Shown here in pieces: positions 1-9,396 of a stretch of DNA of 64,000 nt. Position 1 is the first letter of the stretch; each line of letters begins with the position of its first letter. Below the pieces are notes generated by a model, which was not told where the DNA came from, did not search any database, and worked only from the letters and a program-made list of their open reading frames with translations. The stretch comes from Thermoactinomyces mirandus (lineage in GTDB: Bacteria > Bacillota > Bacilli > Thermoactinomycetales > Thermoactinomycetaceae), in contig NZ_JACEOL010000009.1 in assembly GCF_013868055.1 (NCBI RefSeq), positions 171,104 through 235,103 on the forward strand, given 5' to 3'. The position numbers and the translations under genes were made by a program.

Positions 1-1274
1 TGCTAAGGGAAATGGACGAGAAAAAAGGCAACAAGGTCCAATCCTACAAAAACTATCTGGATGAAGTGCGCCAGGGCGGATACAAGATTTACACCACAAT
101 TGACCAGAAAATGTATGACGCCGTAAACGAAGCGGTCTCCAAAATAGACATGCCTTCAAAAAACGGTCACAGTGAACAAATCGGCGCAACCATTATTGAC
201 AATAAGACCGGAGCAATTCTGGCTTTTGTGGGTGGCACCAGTTTTGAGAAGTCCAATATCAACTATGCCTTGAGCGCCACCAACCAGCCTGGTTCAACCA
301 TCAAGCCGCTGTTGGTTTACGGACCGGCCATGAATAAAGGGATCATTTCCCCTGACTCTGTCATTATTGACGAACCGGTCAAAAAAGCTGGAAGTTCGGA
401 TTACTATGTTAACGCCAACGGGAGATACCAAGGTCCTGTCAATGCTACCTATGCCCTGCAATATTCGCTCAATATCCCGGCAGTCAAAATCTTTAAGAAA
501 CTGGGGATTGAAACCGGCTTTAACTATTTGCGCAAAATGGGCATGCCTCCCACAAAATATGACGGAGAAGCATCCGCTTTGGGAGGAATGCGCGCCGGTT
601 ATACGGTTTCAGAAATGACGGCAGGATTTGCGATGATCGCAAACAACGGACAACATAACCCGCCGCATTTGATCGAAAAGATTGTTGATGCCAACGGGCA
701 AGTGATATATGAATACGACAGGGACCAAAAACCGAAAAAAATCCTGAAACCGTCTGTTGCCTATGAGTTGACCAGTATGCTCAGGAAAGTGGTTACTGAA
801 GGAACGGGGCGTTTTATTGGCGCCAGCCTGCCTGGCTATAATATAGCAGGAAAAACCGGAACCACCACCAACTATTATGACCTGTGGTTTATAGGCTATA
901 CTCCTGAGATTTCACTTGGTGTATGGACAGGTTATTCAGATGCCAACCGCTCTGCCAACCAGCAATTGTCCAAAAGCGCCTGGGTGAAAATCTTTAAGGC
1001 AGCAGCCAAATCAAGACCCGATCTCATCAAGCAAGGCAGCTCGTTCGATAATCCAGGAGGAAAAGTGGAAACCAAATGTTTTGAATGTAACAAAGTCCAA
1101 CAAACGCAACCGGATCAGCCCGGTCAACCAGGACAACAGGAACAACCAGGGCAGCCGGGGCAACCCAAATTGCCTGTTAATCCTGAGCAACCCGGACAAC
1201 CGGGCACTGAACAACCCGAGCAACCTGGTGCTCCTGCCCAGCCCCAAACAGGTAATCCTGGCGTTCCTCAATAA
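1..1274 (+). CDS. Penicillin-binding protein 1A-like, C-terminal part (gene starts before the window)
   Basis: The reading frame is open from base 3, so the 5' end with the glycosyltransferase domain lies outside the window. What remains is the transpeptidase domain of a class A PBP, which cross-links peptidoglycan stem peptides on the outer face of the membrane. Counting from the Met at base 12, the catalytic motifs are STIK (about 95-98), SLN (about 153-155) and KTG (about 282-284), in the usual order and spacing. After about residue 345 comes a low-complexity tail of some 60 residues made of Gln-Pro-Gly repeats, preceded by a Cys pair (FECNK and a nearby Cys). Such tails are common in Bacilli PBP1 proteins and are probably extended in the wall. 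A strong bidirectional terminator follows the stop codon directly. Confidence 0.93.
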   Translation, partial: LREMDEKKGNKVQSYKNYLDEVRQGGYKIYTTIDQKMYDAVNEAVSKIDMPSKNGHSEQIGATIIDNKTGAILAFVGGTSFEKSNINYALSATNQPGSTIKPLLVYGPAMNKGIISPDSVIIDEPVKKAGSSDYYVNANGRYQGPVNATYALQYSLNIPAVKIFKKLGIETGFNYLRKMGMPPTKYDGEASALGGMRAGYTVSEMTAGFAMIANNGQHNPPHLIEKIVDANGQVIYEYDRDQKPKKILKPSVAYELTSMLRKVVTEGTGRFIGASLPGYNIAGKTGTTTNYYDLWFIGYTPEISLGVWTGYSDANRSANQQLSKSAWVKIFKAAAKSRPDLIKQGSSFDNPGGKVETKCFECNKVQQTQPDQPGQPGQQEQPGQPGQPKLPVNPEQPGQPGTEQPEQPGAPAQPQTGNPGVPQ

Positions 1275-1315
1275 GAAAAGACACCACCTGTGTAAAACAT
1301 GGGTGGTGTCTTTTC
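1275..1315. terminator. Bidirectional intrinsic terminator between PBP gene and acsA
   Basis: An inverted repeat with 14-base arms (1275-1288 and 1302-1315) flanks a 13-base loop. The stem ends in runs of A on one side and T on the other, so it can stop transcription from both convergent genes. Confidence 0.9.
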
Positions 1316-1321
1316 CGTTTG

Positions 1322-3040
1322 TCAGTCTTCCATGGTAGATAAATCCCCGGTCGGCAATCCAAGCTCCCAGGCTTTCAGTACACGCCGCATAATTTTGCCG
1401 CTCCGTGTTTTTGGCAGCTTCTCCTTGACTTCAATTTCCCGTGGCGCAGCATGGGAAGCCAGTCCTTTTTTTACGAATTGCCGGATATTTTCGATTAATT
1501 CTTCCGTAGCTTCATATCCCGTACGAAGTGAAATAAACGCCTTAATGATTTGTCCACGAACCGGATCAGGCTTTCCAATCACTCCTGCTTCCGCAACTGC
1601 AGGATGTTCCACCAGTTTGCTTTCGACTTCAAAAGGACCGACCAGTTTTCCGGAGGTATTTATCACATCATCGAGTCTTCCCTGGAACCAGAAATATCCT
1701 TCTTCATCGCGGTAAGCCGAATCGCCGGAAAGATACCAGCCAGGAATTCTGAAGTACTCCTGATACTTTTCCGGGTTTTTCCAGATTTTTCTCATCATTG
1801 AAGGCCATGGTGCTTTGATGGCCAGATTCCCCATCTGGTAAGGAGGCAGTTCGTTGCCCTGATCATCAATGATGGCAGCCTGAACCCCAGGAATCGGTTT
1901 TCCCATCGAACCCGGCTTGATTTCCATCTGTGGATAGTTTGAAATCAAAATGGCGCCGGTTTCGGTCATCCACCAGTTATCATGAATCCGCTTTTTATAT
2001 ACCTTGAGACCCCAGCGGATCACTTCCGGATTCAAAGGTTCGCCCACGCTCAAAATATGGCGGACAGAGGAAAGATCGTAATCTTCCACCTTTTCTTCTC
2101 CCGCAGCCATCAGCATGCGAAAGGCCGTAGGAGCACTATACCATACCGTTACTTTATACTTTTCAATAGTTTGATACCAGTCGTCCGGAGTAAAACGTCC
2201 GCCGCGGATCACATTGGTGACACCATGCAGCCAGGGTGCAAAGATTCCGTAAGAAGTTCCCGTAATCCACCCGGGATCGGCCGTACACCAATACACGTCA
2301 TTTTCCTGCAGATCAAGTACCCATTTTCCGGTCTGATAATGTTGGATCATCGCATTGTGAACATGAAGGACACCTTTTGGTTTCCCGGTTGAGCCGGATG
2401 TATAGTGGATCAGCATCGGATCTTCACAGTCTATCCATTCGATTTCCAATTCAGTCGATGCCTGGGCCATTTCCTTTTCAAAACTGTAAAACCCTTCTTT
2501 TACGTTTTCATCTCCGCCTAACAGAATGACATGTTTCAAATGCGGCAGTTTCTGAACGGGAACACGTCCCAAAAGAGCGGGAGTAGTAACCAGGACAACA
2601 GCCTCGCTGTTTTCCAGACGGTCCTTTACCGCGTCTTCCATAAATGCTTCAAACAATGGACCGACAATGGCACCAATCTTTATGGCTCCCAAAAAACTGA
2701 AATACAATTCGGGTGAGCGGGGCATGAAAATAAACACGCGATCCCCCTTATGTACCCCGATCTTCCGCAAGACATTGCCAAACCGGTTTGACTTTTCTTT
2801 TATTTCTGAAAACGTATATGATTCATCCCGGGTGGAATCACTATAATAAAGAGCGATTTTATCCTTTTTCCCTTCATCAACATGCCGGTCAATTGCTTCG
2901 TAGGCAGCATTTAACTTCCCGGTTTTGGACCAGGTAAATTGCTTTTCAACATCTTCCCAACGGAAATTTTTGCAGCATTCGTCATAGTTCTGCAAATTGT
3001 TTCCCGTGGTCTGAACCGCAATCAATTCGTCATGTTTCAT
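1322..3040 (-). CDS. acsA: Acetyl-CoA synthetase (acetate--CoA ligase)
   Basis: Activates acetate with ATP to acetyl-AMP and then forms acetyl-CoA in the cytoplasm. The 572-residue length equals the B. subtilis AcsA size as I recall it. ANL-superfamily motifs are in order: the phosphate-binding loop YTSGSTGKPKG, the WWMTETG motif, the hinge-region YLSGDSAYRDEEGYFWFQGR, and the C-terminal PKTRSGKIMRR with the catalytic lysine, a known acetylation site in the family. The ATG has a clear upstream GGGAGG. A -10-like TATAAT and a cre-like CcpA operator lie upstream, which fits carbon-catabolite control of acetate reuse. No acuABC neighbours are present, unlike B. subtilis. Confidence 0.95.
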   Translation of the reverse strand: MKHDELIAVQTTGNNLQNYDECCKNFRWEDVEKQFTWSKTGKLNAAYEAIDRHVDEGKKDKIALYYSDSTRDESYTFSEIKEKSNRFGNVLRKIGVHKGDRVFIFMPRSPELYFSFLGAIKIGAIVGPLFEAFMEDAVKDRLENSEAVVLVTTPALLGRVPVQKLPHLKHVILLGGDENVKEGFYSFEKEMAQASTELEIEWIDCEDPMLIHYTSGSTGKPKGVLHVHNAMIQHYQTGKWVLDLQENDVYWCTADPGWITGTSYGIFAPWLHGVTNVIRGGRFTPDDWYQTIEKYKVTVWYSAPTAFRMLMAAGEEKVEDYDLSSVRHILSVGEPLNPEVIRWGLKVYKKRIHDNWWMTETGAILISNYPQMEIKPGSMGKPIPGVQAAIIDDQGNELPPYQMGNLAIKAPWPSMMRKIWKNPEKYQEYFRIPGWYLSGDSAYRDEEGYFWFQGRLDDVINTSGKLVGPFEVESKLVEHPAVAEAGVIGKPDPVRGQIIKAFISLRTGYEATEELIENIRQFVKKGLASHAAPREIEVKEKLPKTRSGKIMRRVLKAWELGLPTGDLSTMED

Positions 3041-3060
3041 ATATAGATGTACCTCCCTTA

Positions 3061-3096
3061 TGTTAACGATTTCCTTATTTATTATTCAGTATTATA
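3061..3096 (-). promoter_or_regulatory. acsA promoter -10 and putative cre (CcpA) site
   Basis: On the minus strand a TATAAT (3091-3096) is followed by GGAAATCGTTAACA (3061-3074). This differs from the cre consensus TGNAANCGNWNNCA only at the first base. It would lie just after the transcription start, a position typical for CcpA repression. No convincing -35 was found. The ccpA gene itself is in this window. Confidence 0.5.
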
Positions 3097-3189
3097 GCAC
3101 AATTCCAACTATAGAGAAATTTTTGATAATAATTAAATCAAGTTGGCATTGTTTCAGGAGAGCATATGAAATACTCCCCTTTTATTTTA

Positions 3190-3345
3190 TCACTGTTTTG
3201 GTTCAAAGGTTTTGCAATCTGTTTCCTCGCTGTGATAGACTTCTTCAACCTGGTTGGATACTACATAAATTTCTTCTGCTGAGCAAAGATTCCCCTGCTC
3301 CCAGAATACACAGTTTCTGACTTCGCACAACACATCACGAGCCAC
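3190..3345 (-). CDS. DUF1540 domain small protein (51 aa)
   Basis: A 51-codon gene read from GTG at 3345, with AAGGAGG a few bases upstream. The product starts MARDVLCEVRNCVFWEQGN and carries four Cys in the pattern of DUF1540: CEVRNC, then a Cys after GNL, then DCKTFEP near the end. DUF1540 proteins are short, probably metal-binding Cys-rich proteins of Firmicutes with no known function. It sits alone between acsA and the EamA gene, all on the minus strand. The Cys spacing and TDCKTFEPK ending make the family call firm. Confidence 0.85.
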   Translation of the reverse strand: MARDVLCEVRNCVFWEQGNLCSAEEIYVVSNQVEEVYHSEETDCKTFEPKQ

Positions 3346-3542
3346 CTTACATCCCTCCTTTATTACGCCTTAGTCTGTATTCTTTTATTCTTTTTACACT
3401 GTCAGTTTATTGAAATCCATTGCCGGTCTTCCAACAGGCCAGGGGACATGCGATGTTCCCGCTGTCACATGACCGGACGGTCAACAATCACAATATTCAA
3501 AAAACATTCAGCGGCACCCATTCGGATGGACAAAGCTTCCTT

Positions 3543-4505
3543 TTAATGGCTTTTGACCTTGCTGATCCGGAGTTTTCCCTGTTTGCTGTCCTGGTTAAAC
3601 AGGGTCAGGCCGGAACCGATAACAATAAATAAAATCCCTGCTGCAATATGGGGAGTAACTGTTTCTCCCAGGAACAGAAACGCCAGAATTGGCGCCAGAG
3701 CCGGCTTGATAAAAAAAACGACCGATGCGGTAGAAGCATTCGTTTTGTCCATGGCCAGAAAATAAAAGGCAAATCCCAGGCCTGTCACAAAAATGCCAAT
3801 ATAAATGATGACCGGCAGTGTATCCCATGTAATACCTTCGAGGATGGGCACACTGGCAAAAGTTCCAAGTCCGGTTTTCACCAGCCAGGATGAGATTACA
3901 TCGATTTTTGACAAAAGGACAAACACGAGAAGCTGCATACTGCCTGAATAAAAACTGAAACTGGTCAAAATCACCCCGTCACAGTTGAATTGCCAGCTTC
4001 CTTTTCTCCCGACAACACTGTACAAAGCAAACGTAACCGCAGAAAAAAGAGCATAAAAAACTCCCGCAGGATTCTGGATATCAAATGGATTGACAATGCA
4101 CAAGATCCCCGCTGCACTGATGGCCAGGGCCCATAATGTCTGCCTGGAAAGCGGTTCTTTCAGCATAAAGTGGGCCAGCGGAATAATGATGAGCGGATTG
4201 CAGCTGAATAAAACAGCAACCGTTGATGCACTGGCATAAACAATCGCCAATTGGTAAAATGTCATGCTAATCACTACGCATAAAAAGCCAGTCACAGCAA
4301 AAAAGGCCAAATTTTCCCTGGTTAGATGGAATCCGCTCCGTTTCATATGTTTCAGCGCCAATGGTGTCAGGATTATTGCCCCGATCAGGAATCTTAACAG
4401 GTTAAGCTGAATGGGGTTAAAATCGCCTGATCCAATTTTCAGTATGATTTCCATCGTACTAAAAAAAATAACTGATAAAAAAATATACAAATACTCTTTT
4501 TTCAT
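3543..4505 (-). CDS. EamA/DMT-family transporter
   Basis: A 320-residue very hydrophobic protein with about ten predicted membrane segments arranged as two EamA repeats, as in the drug/metabolite transporter superfamily. N-terminal repeat features include GSGDFNPIQLNLLRFLIG, and the second repeat ends PALAPILAFLFLGETVTP, a typical DMT signature. Substrate cannot be inferred; DMT proteins export amino acids, nucleotides or small metabolites. ATG start with GAGG upstream. The short charged C-terminus (KQGKLRISKVKSH) is cytoplasmic by the positive-inside rule. It stands alone with intergenic spacers on both sides. Confidence 0.85.
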   Translation of the reverse strand: MKKEYLYIFLSVIFFSTMEIILKIGSGDFNPIQLNLLRFLIGAIILTPLALKHMKRSGFHLTRENLAFFAVTGFLCVVISMTFYQLAIVYASASTVAVLFSCNPLIIIPLAHFMLKEPLSRQTLWALAISAAGILCIVNPFDIQNPAGVFYALFSAVTFALYSVVGRKGSWQFNCDGVILTSFSFYSGSMQLLVFVLLSKIDVISSWLVKTGLGTFASVPILEGITWDTLPVIIYIGIFVTGLGFAFYFLAMDKTNASTASVVFFIKPALAPILAFLFLGETVTPHIAAGILFIVIGSGLTLFNQDSKQGKLRISKVKSH

Positions 4506-4730
4506 CCCTATTACCTCAATATTTCAAATTGGTAATCACGTATAGATCATATCATCTGATGAGTAAAATCCATAAAAACAATTTCCATTATAGTTCATTC
4601 TTTTATAAAAGAAAAAGTGAAATTTCGGAAGCGGATCGGCCATTACCGTTCCTGGTTGGCATGTATCCGTTTTAACCTGTTTCAAGCACAGTTATGTTTT
4701 CTTTATCAGGTTGATCCGCCAATTGTTCCC

Positions 4731-4787
4731 CAAAAACCAAAACGCACCCGATCAGCGGCCTTTCATAAGTCCGCACGATCAGGTGCA
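4731..4787 (-). terminator. Intrinsic terminator of the ccpA-mtnN unit
   Basis: Read on the minus strand, an imperfect GC-rich stem with GCACC/GGTGC and GATC/GATC blocks (4743-4787) is followed by a T-rich run, just past the mtnN stop. The rest of 4506-4801 holds nothing coding that I can support. Confidence 0.7.
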
Positions 4788-4801
4788 TTTCAATCCCGTC
4801 A

Positions 4802-5527
4802 TCAAACCGATTTTTTCATCTCTTTTTGTCTCAATGCCAAAAGCCGGCAAACCATCTCACTGGAACGGCTCGCAGCCAACCGGGTAAATTCGGCAAAATT
4901 GACATGTGCCGAATGGTCCGCACGATCCGAAATGGAACGAATTACCACATAAGGGACTCCGGCCAGCCAGGAAACATGGGCTACAGCGGCCCCTTCCATT
5001 TCAACACACGCACCCTTTAATTGCTCCCGTAATTCAAGCACTTTTGCCGGGTCGGAAATAAACTGGTCCCCTGACAAAACTTTTCCCGGGACAATTTTCA
5101 CATGGTTCAGTGATTTGCCGGCGTCCACAGCCCAGCGAACCAGGTCCGGATCTGCCGGAAAAATGGAAACCTCCTGGAATGGAATGGTTCCTCTTGGAAA
5201 GCCTAAAACACTGGCATCCACGTCATGCTGCTGACATTCAGTGGAAACAACAAGATCCCCGATATCCAGATCAGAATCGAGGGCGCCGGCAACCCCGGTA
5301 AAAATAATCGCTTGCACCTGAAAACGGTCAATCAGAATCTGGGTGCATAATGCCGCATTGACTTTGCCAACACCCGATTTACACAACACCAGAGATGTGC
5401 CTTCCAAAGTTCCACGGTAAAAACGAATGCCGTAACAGGCATGGGGCCGAACCTGATCCATCTTGTTCAGCAATGATGCAATTTCTTCATCCATTGCCCC
5501 AATAATCCCGATAACTTTCTTTTTCAT
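4802..5527 (-). CDS. mtnN: 5'-methylthioadenosine/S-adenosylhomocysteine nucleosidase
   Basis: Hydrolyses the glycosidic bond of MTA and SAH, releasing adenine, in methionine salvage and the activated methyl cycle. At 241 residues it is slightly longer than typical MtnN (about 230). It shows the N-terminal IGIIGAMDEEIASLL with the acidic active-site residue, the mid-protein TGVAGALD, the substrate-binding CVEMEGAAVAHV, and SISDRAD with the catalytic Asp. It lies 18 bases downstream of ccpA on the same strand and probably shares its transcript. The link to two SAM-I riboswitch-controlled operons elsewhere in the window is thematic only. Confidence 0.95.
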   Translation of the reverse strand: MKKKVIGIIGAMDEEIASLLNKMDQVRPHACYGIRFYRGTLEGTSLVLCKSGVGKVNAALCTQILIDRFQVQAIIFTGVAGALDSDLDIGDLVVSTECQQHDVDASVLGFPRGTIPFQEVSIFPADPDLVRWAVDAGKSLNHVKIVPGKVLSGDQFISDPAKVLELREQLKGACVEMEGAAVAHVSWLAGVPYVVIRSISDRADHSAHVNFAEFTRLAASRSSEMVCRLLALRQKEMKKSV

Positions 5528-5545
5528 CTGCGACCTCTCTTCCGT

Positions 5546-6598
5546 TTATTTCTCCTCTTCCCACTCTTTCAGCCTGGTCGACTCACGCAACATGATATTG
5601 TATTGCAAATAAACCTGACCTGTTTCAACCGGCTCATCATTCATGTATTTGGTAAGCAGGCGCATCGCGACTGCCCCGATATCGTACATCGGCACTCCTA
5701 CTGTACTTAACAGGGGTCGCACCTGGGAGGCCAGGGGAATATTTTCAAAACCGATTACCGACAGATCTTCAGGCACTTTGCGCCCCAGATCCAATGCCGC
5801 ATGAATAGCTCCGACGGCCATTTCATCACTTGCTGCAAACACGGCTGTAATCTGCGGCTGCTTCTCGAGCAGTTCCTTCATTGCCTCATATCCGGAGCGA
5901 TAGCGATAATCACCCAATCGGACCAACTCTTCCACGAACGGAACATCCATATCCTGCAATGCTTCCTTATAGCCGAGATAACGGGGATACCCGGTGACGG
6001 AATCGGTCAGCGGGCCGCCAATCAGGGCAACATGTTTGTTTCCTTCATGAATCAGGACACTGGTTGCCTCTTTGGCCGCCTGGATCTGGTCAATGGTTAC
6101 ATAAGACATTTCCTTTTTCTCATCACGGCTGGCTGCCAGCACCACGGGAACATGGGTAGCGGATAAAATTTCCCGATGGGCTTCGGTGAGTTCCCCGCCC
6201 AAAAACAACAAGCCATCAACCTGTTTTTCCAAAAGGGTTTCAATCAGCTTTAGCTCTTTTTCCTTTTGTAAGTCTGAATTGCTTAAAATAATGTTGTAAT
6301 GATACATCGTGGCAATATCTTCAATACCCCTTGTCAATTCAGCATAAAAAGCATTGGAAATATCAGGAATCACTACGCCGACTGTTGTCGTTTTCTTGCT
6401 GGCCAATCCGCGGGCAACCGCATTTGGACGGTAACCCAGCTGTTGAATTACATTCAGCACTTTTTTTCTTGTCGCCGGCTTGACATTCGGGTTCCCATTG
6501 ACGACACGGGAAACAGTAGCCATGGAAACCCCCGCTTCACGAGCTACATCATAAATCGTAATCGTTTCTTTTTTCTTACCCATCTTTTTCTTCCACAT
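5546..6598 (-). CDS. ccpA: Catabolite control protein A (LacI family)
   Basis: Global regulator of carbon catabolite repression that binds cre sites with phosphorylated HPr as corepressor. The N-terminus has the LacI helix-turn-helix TIYDVAREAGVSMATVSRVV and the hinge-helix region NAVARGLASKKTTTVGV, close to B. subtilis CcpA as I recall it. The rest is a periplasmic-binding-protein-like domain (GIEDIATMYHYNIILSNSDL). The frame allows ATG at 6598 or the ATG five codons in (6583); neither has a strong Shine-Dalgarno and CcpA usually begins close to TIYDV, so 6583 is equally possible. Its usual Bacillus neighbours aroA(G) and ytxGHJ are also nearby, with an SseB-like gene inserted. Confidence 0.93.
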   Translation of the reverse strand: MWKKKMGKKKETITIYDVAREAGVSMATVSRVVNGNPNVKPATRKKVLNVIQQLGYRPNAVARGLASKKTTTVGVVIPDISNAFYAELTRGIEDIATMYHYNIILSNSDLQKEKELKLIETLLEKQVDGLLFLGGELTEAHREILSATHVPVVLAASRDEKKEMSYVTIDQIQAAKEATSVLIHEGNKHVALIGGPLTDSVTGYPRYLGYKEALQDMDVPFVEELVRLGDYRYRSGYEAMKELLEKQPQITAVFAASDEMAVGAIHAALDLGRKVPEDLSVIGFENIPLASQVRPLLSTVGVPMYDIGAVAMRLLTKYMNDEPVETGQVYLQYNIMLRESTRLKEWEEEK

Positions 6599-6679
6599 CC
6601 ACTTTCTAAATTTTTATCATTATTCCGTACCAGGAACAGATCAAGATCTTACCATATGCTTATTTTTACCGATTTGTCC

Positions 6680-6711
6680 AAAAAAAACAGATCCCTGACA
6701 AAGTCAGATCT
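6680..6711 (-). terminator. Intrinsic terminator of the SseB-like gene
   Basis: On the minus strand the stem AGATCTGAC/GTCAGGGATCT (two-base bulge) starts within the last codons of the upstream gene and is followed by GTTTTTTTT. It separates that gene from ccpA. Confidence 0.85.
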
Positions 6712-8035
6712 TCCCAGCCTGCATTTGTGACATCAATTGTAACACATATGGAAGGGTATCTCCCATAATACTGGTCCAGGCTTCCGCCGAGCCCCGGTTA
6801 ATCCAGACAATCGGCTGCCGCGGCGCCAAAGCGCGATACAGTTTTTTGGTGGAAATCAATCTTGGAACCATCGGCGGCAAATTGGGGTTTTTTTCAAGCG
6901 CTTCATCAATCAATCGCTTTGCATGCTCAGATGAAGTAAAGAAATCGACAATCGGGCTTTGATCCTGGCCGGCCAGAATCACCATGTTTCCTTCCGGGTC
7001 AACCACGACCCAAATCCTGCGCAGTTCTGCCATCGCACGGCAGACTTCCCAGCCATTTCCCATCCCCTGTCCTTCAATTGTAGCCTTTTCCAACTTTTTC
7101 AGTCCAGCGGCAACATCAGGATCGATGGGACGTTGTTTTTGCACAGCCGGCCTGTCTTTTGGAAAATTGCGCCTGGCGATTTCGTGCTGCTCCGGATCAG
7201 AGACCTGGGATTGCCTGAAATCTTCCTGTTTAACCTGCCCTGGCCCGGAAGATTGGGACGGCTGTACAGAAGAAGGCATTACCTGAACAGCATGGGAGTC
7301 AGGGGATGGCGCCGGCATCGGCAACACCTGTTCAGCAGCCGGTTCTTCCTCTTCCGGTTCCATCCGGTATCTTCCGTGGTTTCCCGAATAGATGGCATTG
7401 GCTTCTTCTTCACTGAAGGGACTTTGCTCCGGCAAACCGAAATGAAAATAAGGTGCCGGCGCTCCCAACTGTCTGCAGCGCTCTTCAATTTTTTCCCAGG
7501 AATGCCGGACCGCCTGCCCTCCGGATTTCCGGGCCACGTACTCTGCATCTTCCTCACTCAGATAAACGGTTACCGTATAATGATCCTTTTCATATTCCAC
7601 CAGCAGCAGGTTTCCATCCATGGTCGGCACCCATGGCCCCGGCATGTCACGAAACTGTTCGACAGCGTATGAACGGATGAATTCCTGGACATTTGGCTTA
7701 ATCAAAAAAAGCCGCTCATCATGCCCCGGATTGAGAATGACCCCATCAGCCGGCGAACGGTAAGCCTTGATCAGAAAAGAAAGCGCCGGTTCATTCACCA
7801 CTTCCATATATTGAGGAAAATCCACATGGATTGCATTTATAGCTTCTTCATCGGTATATGCCACTACATAAAAACTGTTTGGACGGTCTCCTTTGGCCAA
7901 GAAAGGTTTTCTCTCTGCTCCTGTTGCCTGATAAACCACTACCCAGTCCGGGACCTGTTTCGCAAACAGATGAAACAACTGATTCAGGCTAATCTGATCC
8001 ATATTTGCCCGTTTAAGATAATGCCTAACATCCAA
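6704..8035 (-). CDS. SseB-like domain protein (function unknown)
   Basis: A 443-residue protein with two alpha/beta modules that resemble the SseB N-terminal fold (about 1-130 and 300-443), e.g. FYVVAYTDEEAINAI and WVVVDPEGNMVILAG. They are joined by a Pro/Gln/Glu-rich, probably disordered linker (about 215-285). There is no signal peptide or membrane segment. In other bacteria SseB domains occur in secretion- or rhodanese-linked proteins, but that does not define a job here. Position between aroG and ccpA is unlike B. subtilis. The two-module reading comes from repeated hydrophobic patterns and would need a profile search. Confidence 0.5.
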   Translation of the reverse strand: MDVRHYLKRANMDQISLNQLFHLFAKQVPDWVVVYQATGAERKPFLAKGDRPNSFYVVAYTDEEAINAIHVDFPQYMEVVNEPALSFLIKAYRSPADGVILNPGHDERLFLIKPNVQEFIRSYAVEQFRDMPGPWVPTMDGNLLLVEYEKDHYTVTVYLSEEDAEYVARKSGGQAVRHSWEKIEERCRQLGAPAPYFHFGLPEQSPFSEEEANAIYSGNHGRYRMEPEEEEPAAEQVLPMPAPSPDSHAVQVMPSSVQPSQSSGPGQVKQEDFRQSQVSDPEQHEIARRNFPKDRPAVQKQRPIDPDVAAGLKKLEKATIEGQGMGNGWEVCRAMAELRRIWVVVDPEGNMVILAGQDQSPIVDFFTSSEHAKRLIDEALEKNPNLPPMVPRLISTKKLYRALAPRQPIVWINRGSAEAWTSIMGDTLPYVLQLMSQMQAGKI

Positions 8036-8172
8036 CGAACGTTCCTCCCCTTGCCAAACAATACATTACCTGTTTTTTTATAAGGGATCTGGTCTGTCGG
8101 AATCCTGACCAGACTTCCTCTTTCATTATGGCACGTTTTATGCTTATGTTCATCATATCAAAAAACAGGATC

Positions 8173-8211
8173 AAAAAAAGCGGACAGACTGTGAAGTCAA
8201 TCCGCTTTTTT
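8173..8211 (-). terminator. Intrinsic terminator of the DAHP synthase gene
   Basis: Inverted repeat AAAAAGCGGA/TCCGCTTTTT (8175-8184 and 8201-8210) with an inner GAC/GTC pair, followed on the minus strand by a T run. It sits 20 bases past the stop codon. Confidence 0.88.
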
Positions 8212-8230
8212 CAGGAAGCCGAATGTAATA

Positions 8231-9322
8231 TTATTTAACAGAAACCAGCTTTTCTTCCAGCAGGCCGGAACTACGCAACTCTTTCATAAAGGTTTCAAAC
8301 CGGGATACGTCAATTTGCTGTTTGGCATCAGACAAAGCTACACTTGGATTGGGATGAACTTCCAGCATGACACCATCAGCACCAGCAGCAAGGGCTGCTT
8401 TGGCACACGGCAGCAGAATGTCGCGTCTTCCGGTAGAGTGGGTTACATCGACAACGACAGGCAAGTGGGATTCATTTTTAAGAATCGGCACGGCTGATAT
8501 ATCCAGTGTATTGCGCGTCCATTTTTCATAAGTGCGAATTCCGCGCTCACATAAAATGACCTGATGATTCCCGCGGGAAACAATATATTCAGCTGCAAAC
8601 AGGAACTCCTCCATCGTGGCAGACAATCCCCTTTTCAACAAGACAGGGGTTTTGGCGGAACCCACTTCTTTCAACAATTCGAAATTTTGCATATTGCGTG
8701 CTCCGATCTGAATGACATCCAGATAACGTTCAGCCATTTCCACATCGGTCGGGCTTACGATTTCGCTGATTACTTTCAGCCCGAACGTATCTCCCGCTTT
8801 TCTCAGGATTTTCAGCCCTTCCTCACCCAATCCCTGGAAATCATAGGGAGAGGTACGCGGCTTGTAAGCTCCGCCCCGCATCAAATCAATCCCTTGTTCC
8901 TTTAATGCCTTTGCTACCGTAAATACCTGCTTTTCAGATTCAACCGCACAAGGACCGGCGATCACCTGCTTCCTGGCTCCCCCGACAGTTGCCCCTGAAA
9001 TATCAAGAACCGTATCTGCTTCTTTTTTCTTCCGGCTAACCAGCAACTCTTTTTTGTGATTGTCCAGTTGCAGATCGAGAGACGCCTTGAAAATCTGCTT
9101 GAAAAGATAACTTACCGTATCGTCTGAGAAAGGACCGGGATTCAGCTTGACCAATGTTTGTAACATGTTTTTTTCCCGTTCCGGATCAAACTTGTTAATT
9201 CCCTGTTTTTTCTTTACCTCACCAATCTGCTGGGCCAAAGCAGCCCGCTGGCTTAACAGGTCCAATAATTTCAGGTTGATTTCATCCAGTTGTTTTCGCA
9301 AGGATTCCAGTTGCTCACTCAC
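8231..9322 (-). CDS. aroG: Bifunctional chorismate mutase / 3-deoxy-7-phosphoheptulonate synthase
   Basis: First enzyme of the shikimate pathway, fused to a chorismate mutase that gives feedback control, as in B. subtilis AroA(G). Residues 1-90 are an AroQ-type all-helical chorismate mutase ([30 protein letters not shown]). From about 110 on is a type I-beta DAHP synthase barrel ([43 protein letters not shown]). I place the start at GTG 9322 because GAGGAG precedes it and the product then is 363 residues, close to the family's 358; the frame runs 20 codons further upstream without conserved sequence. It lies close downstream of the ECF sigma/anti-sigma pair. Confidence 0.95.
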   Translation of the reverse strand: MSEQLESLRKQLDEINLKLLDLLSQRAALAQQIGEVKKKQGINKFDPEREKNMLQTLVKLNPGPFSDDTVSYLFKQIFKASLDLQLDNHKKELLVSRKKKEADTVLDISGATVGGARKQVIAGPCAVESEKQVFTVAKALKEQGIDLMRGGAYKPRTSPYDFQGLGEEGLKILRKAGDTFGLKVISEIVSPTDVEMAERYLDVIQIGARNMQNFELLKEVGSAKTPVLLKRGLSATMEEFLFAAEYIVSRGNHQVILCERGIRTYEKWTRNTLDISAVPILKNESHLPVVVDVTHSTGRRDILLPCAKAALAAGADGVMLEVHPNPSVALSDAKQQIDVSRFETFMKELRSSGLLEEKLVSVK

Positions 9323-9396
9323 TCGTCTGTCTCCTCTCTTCTCGCCTAAAAAATAATTTCCGATATTATATCGAAAAATCACGCAATTGTCACCTG

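Noticed and set aside
1080..1273. Short tandem repeats resembling a CRISPR or minisatellite
   Set aside because: They encode the Gln-Pro-Gly tail of the PBP in frame and have no spacers.
3155..3185. Hairpin-like sequence after the DUF1540 gene
   Set aside because: The arms (GAG...CTC) pair poorly and no T run follows.
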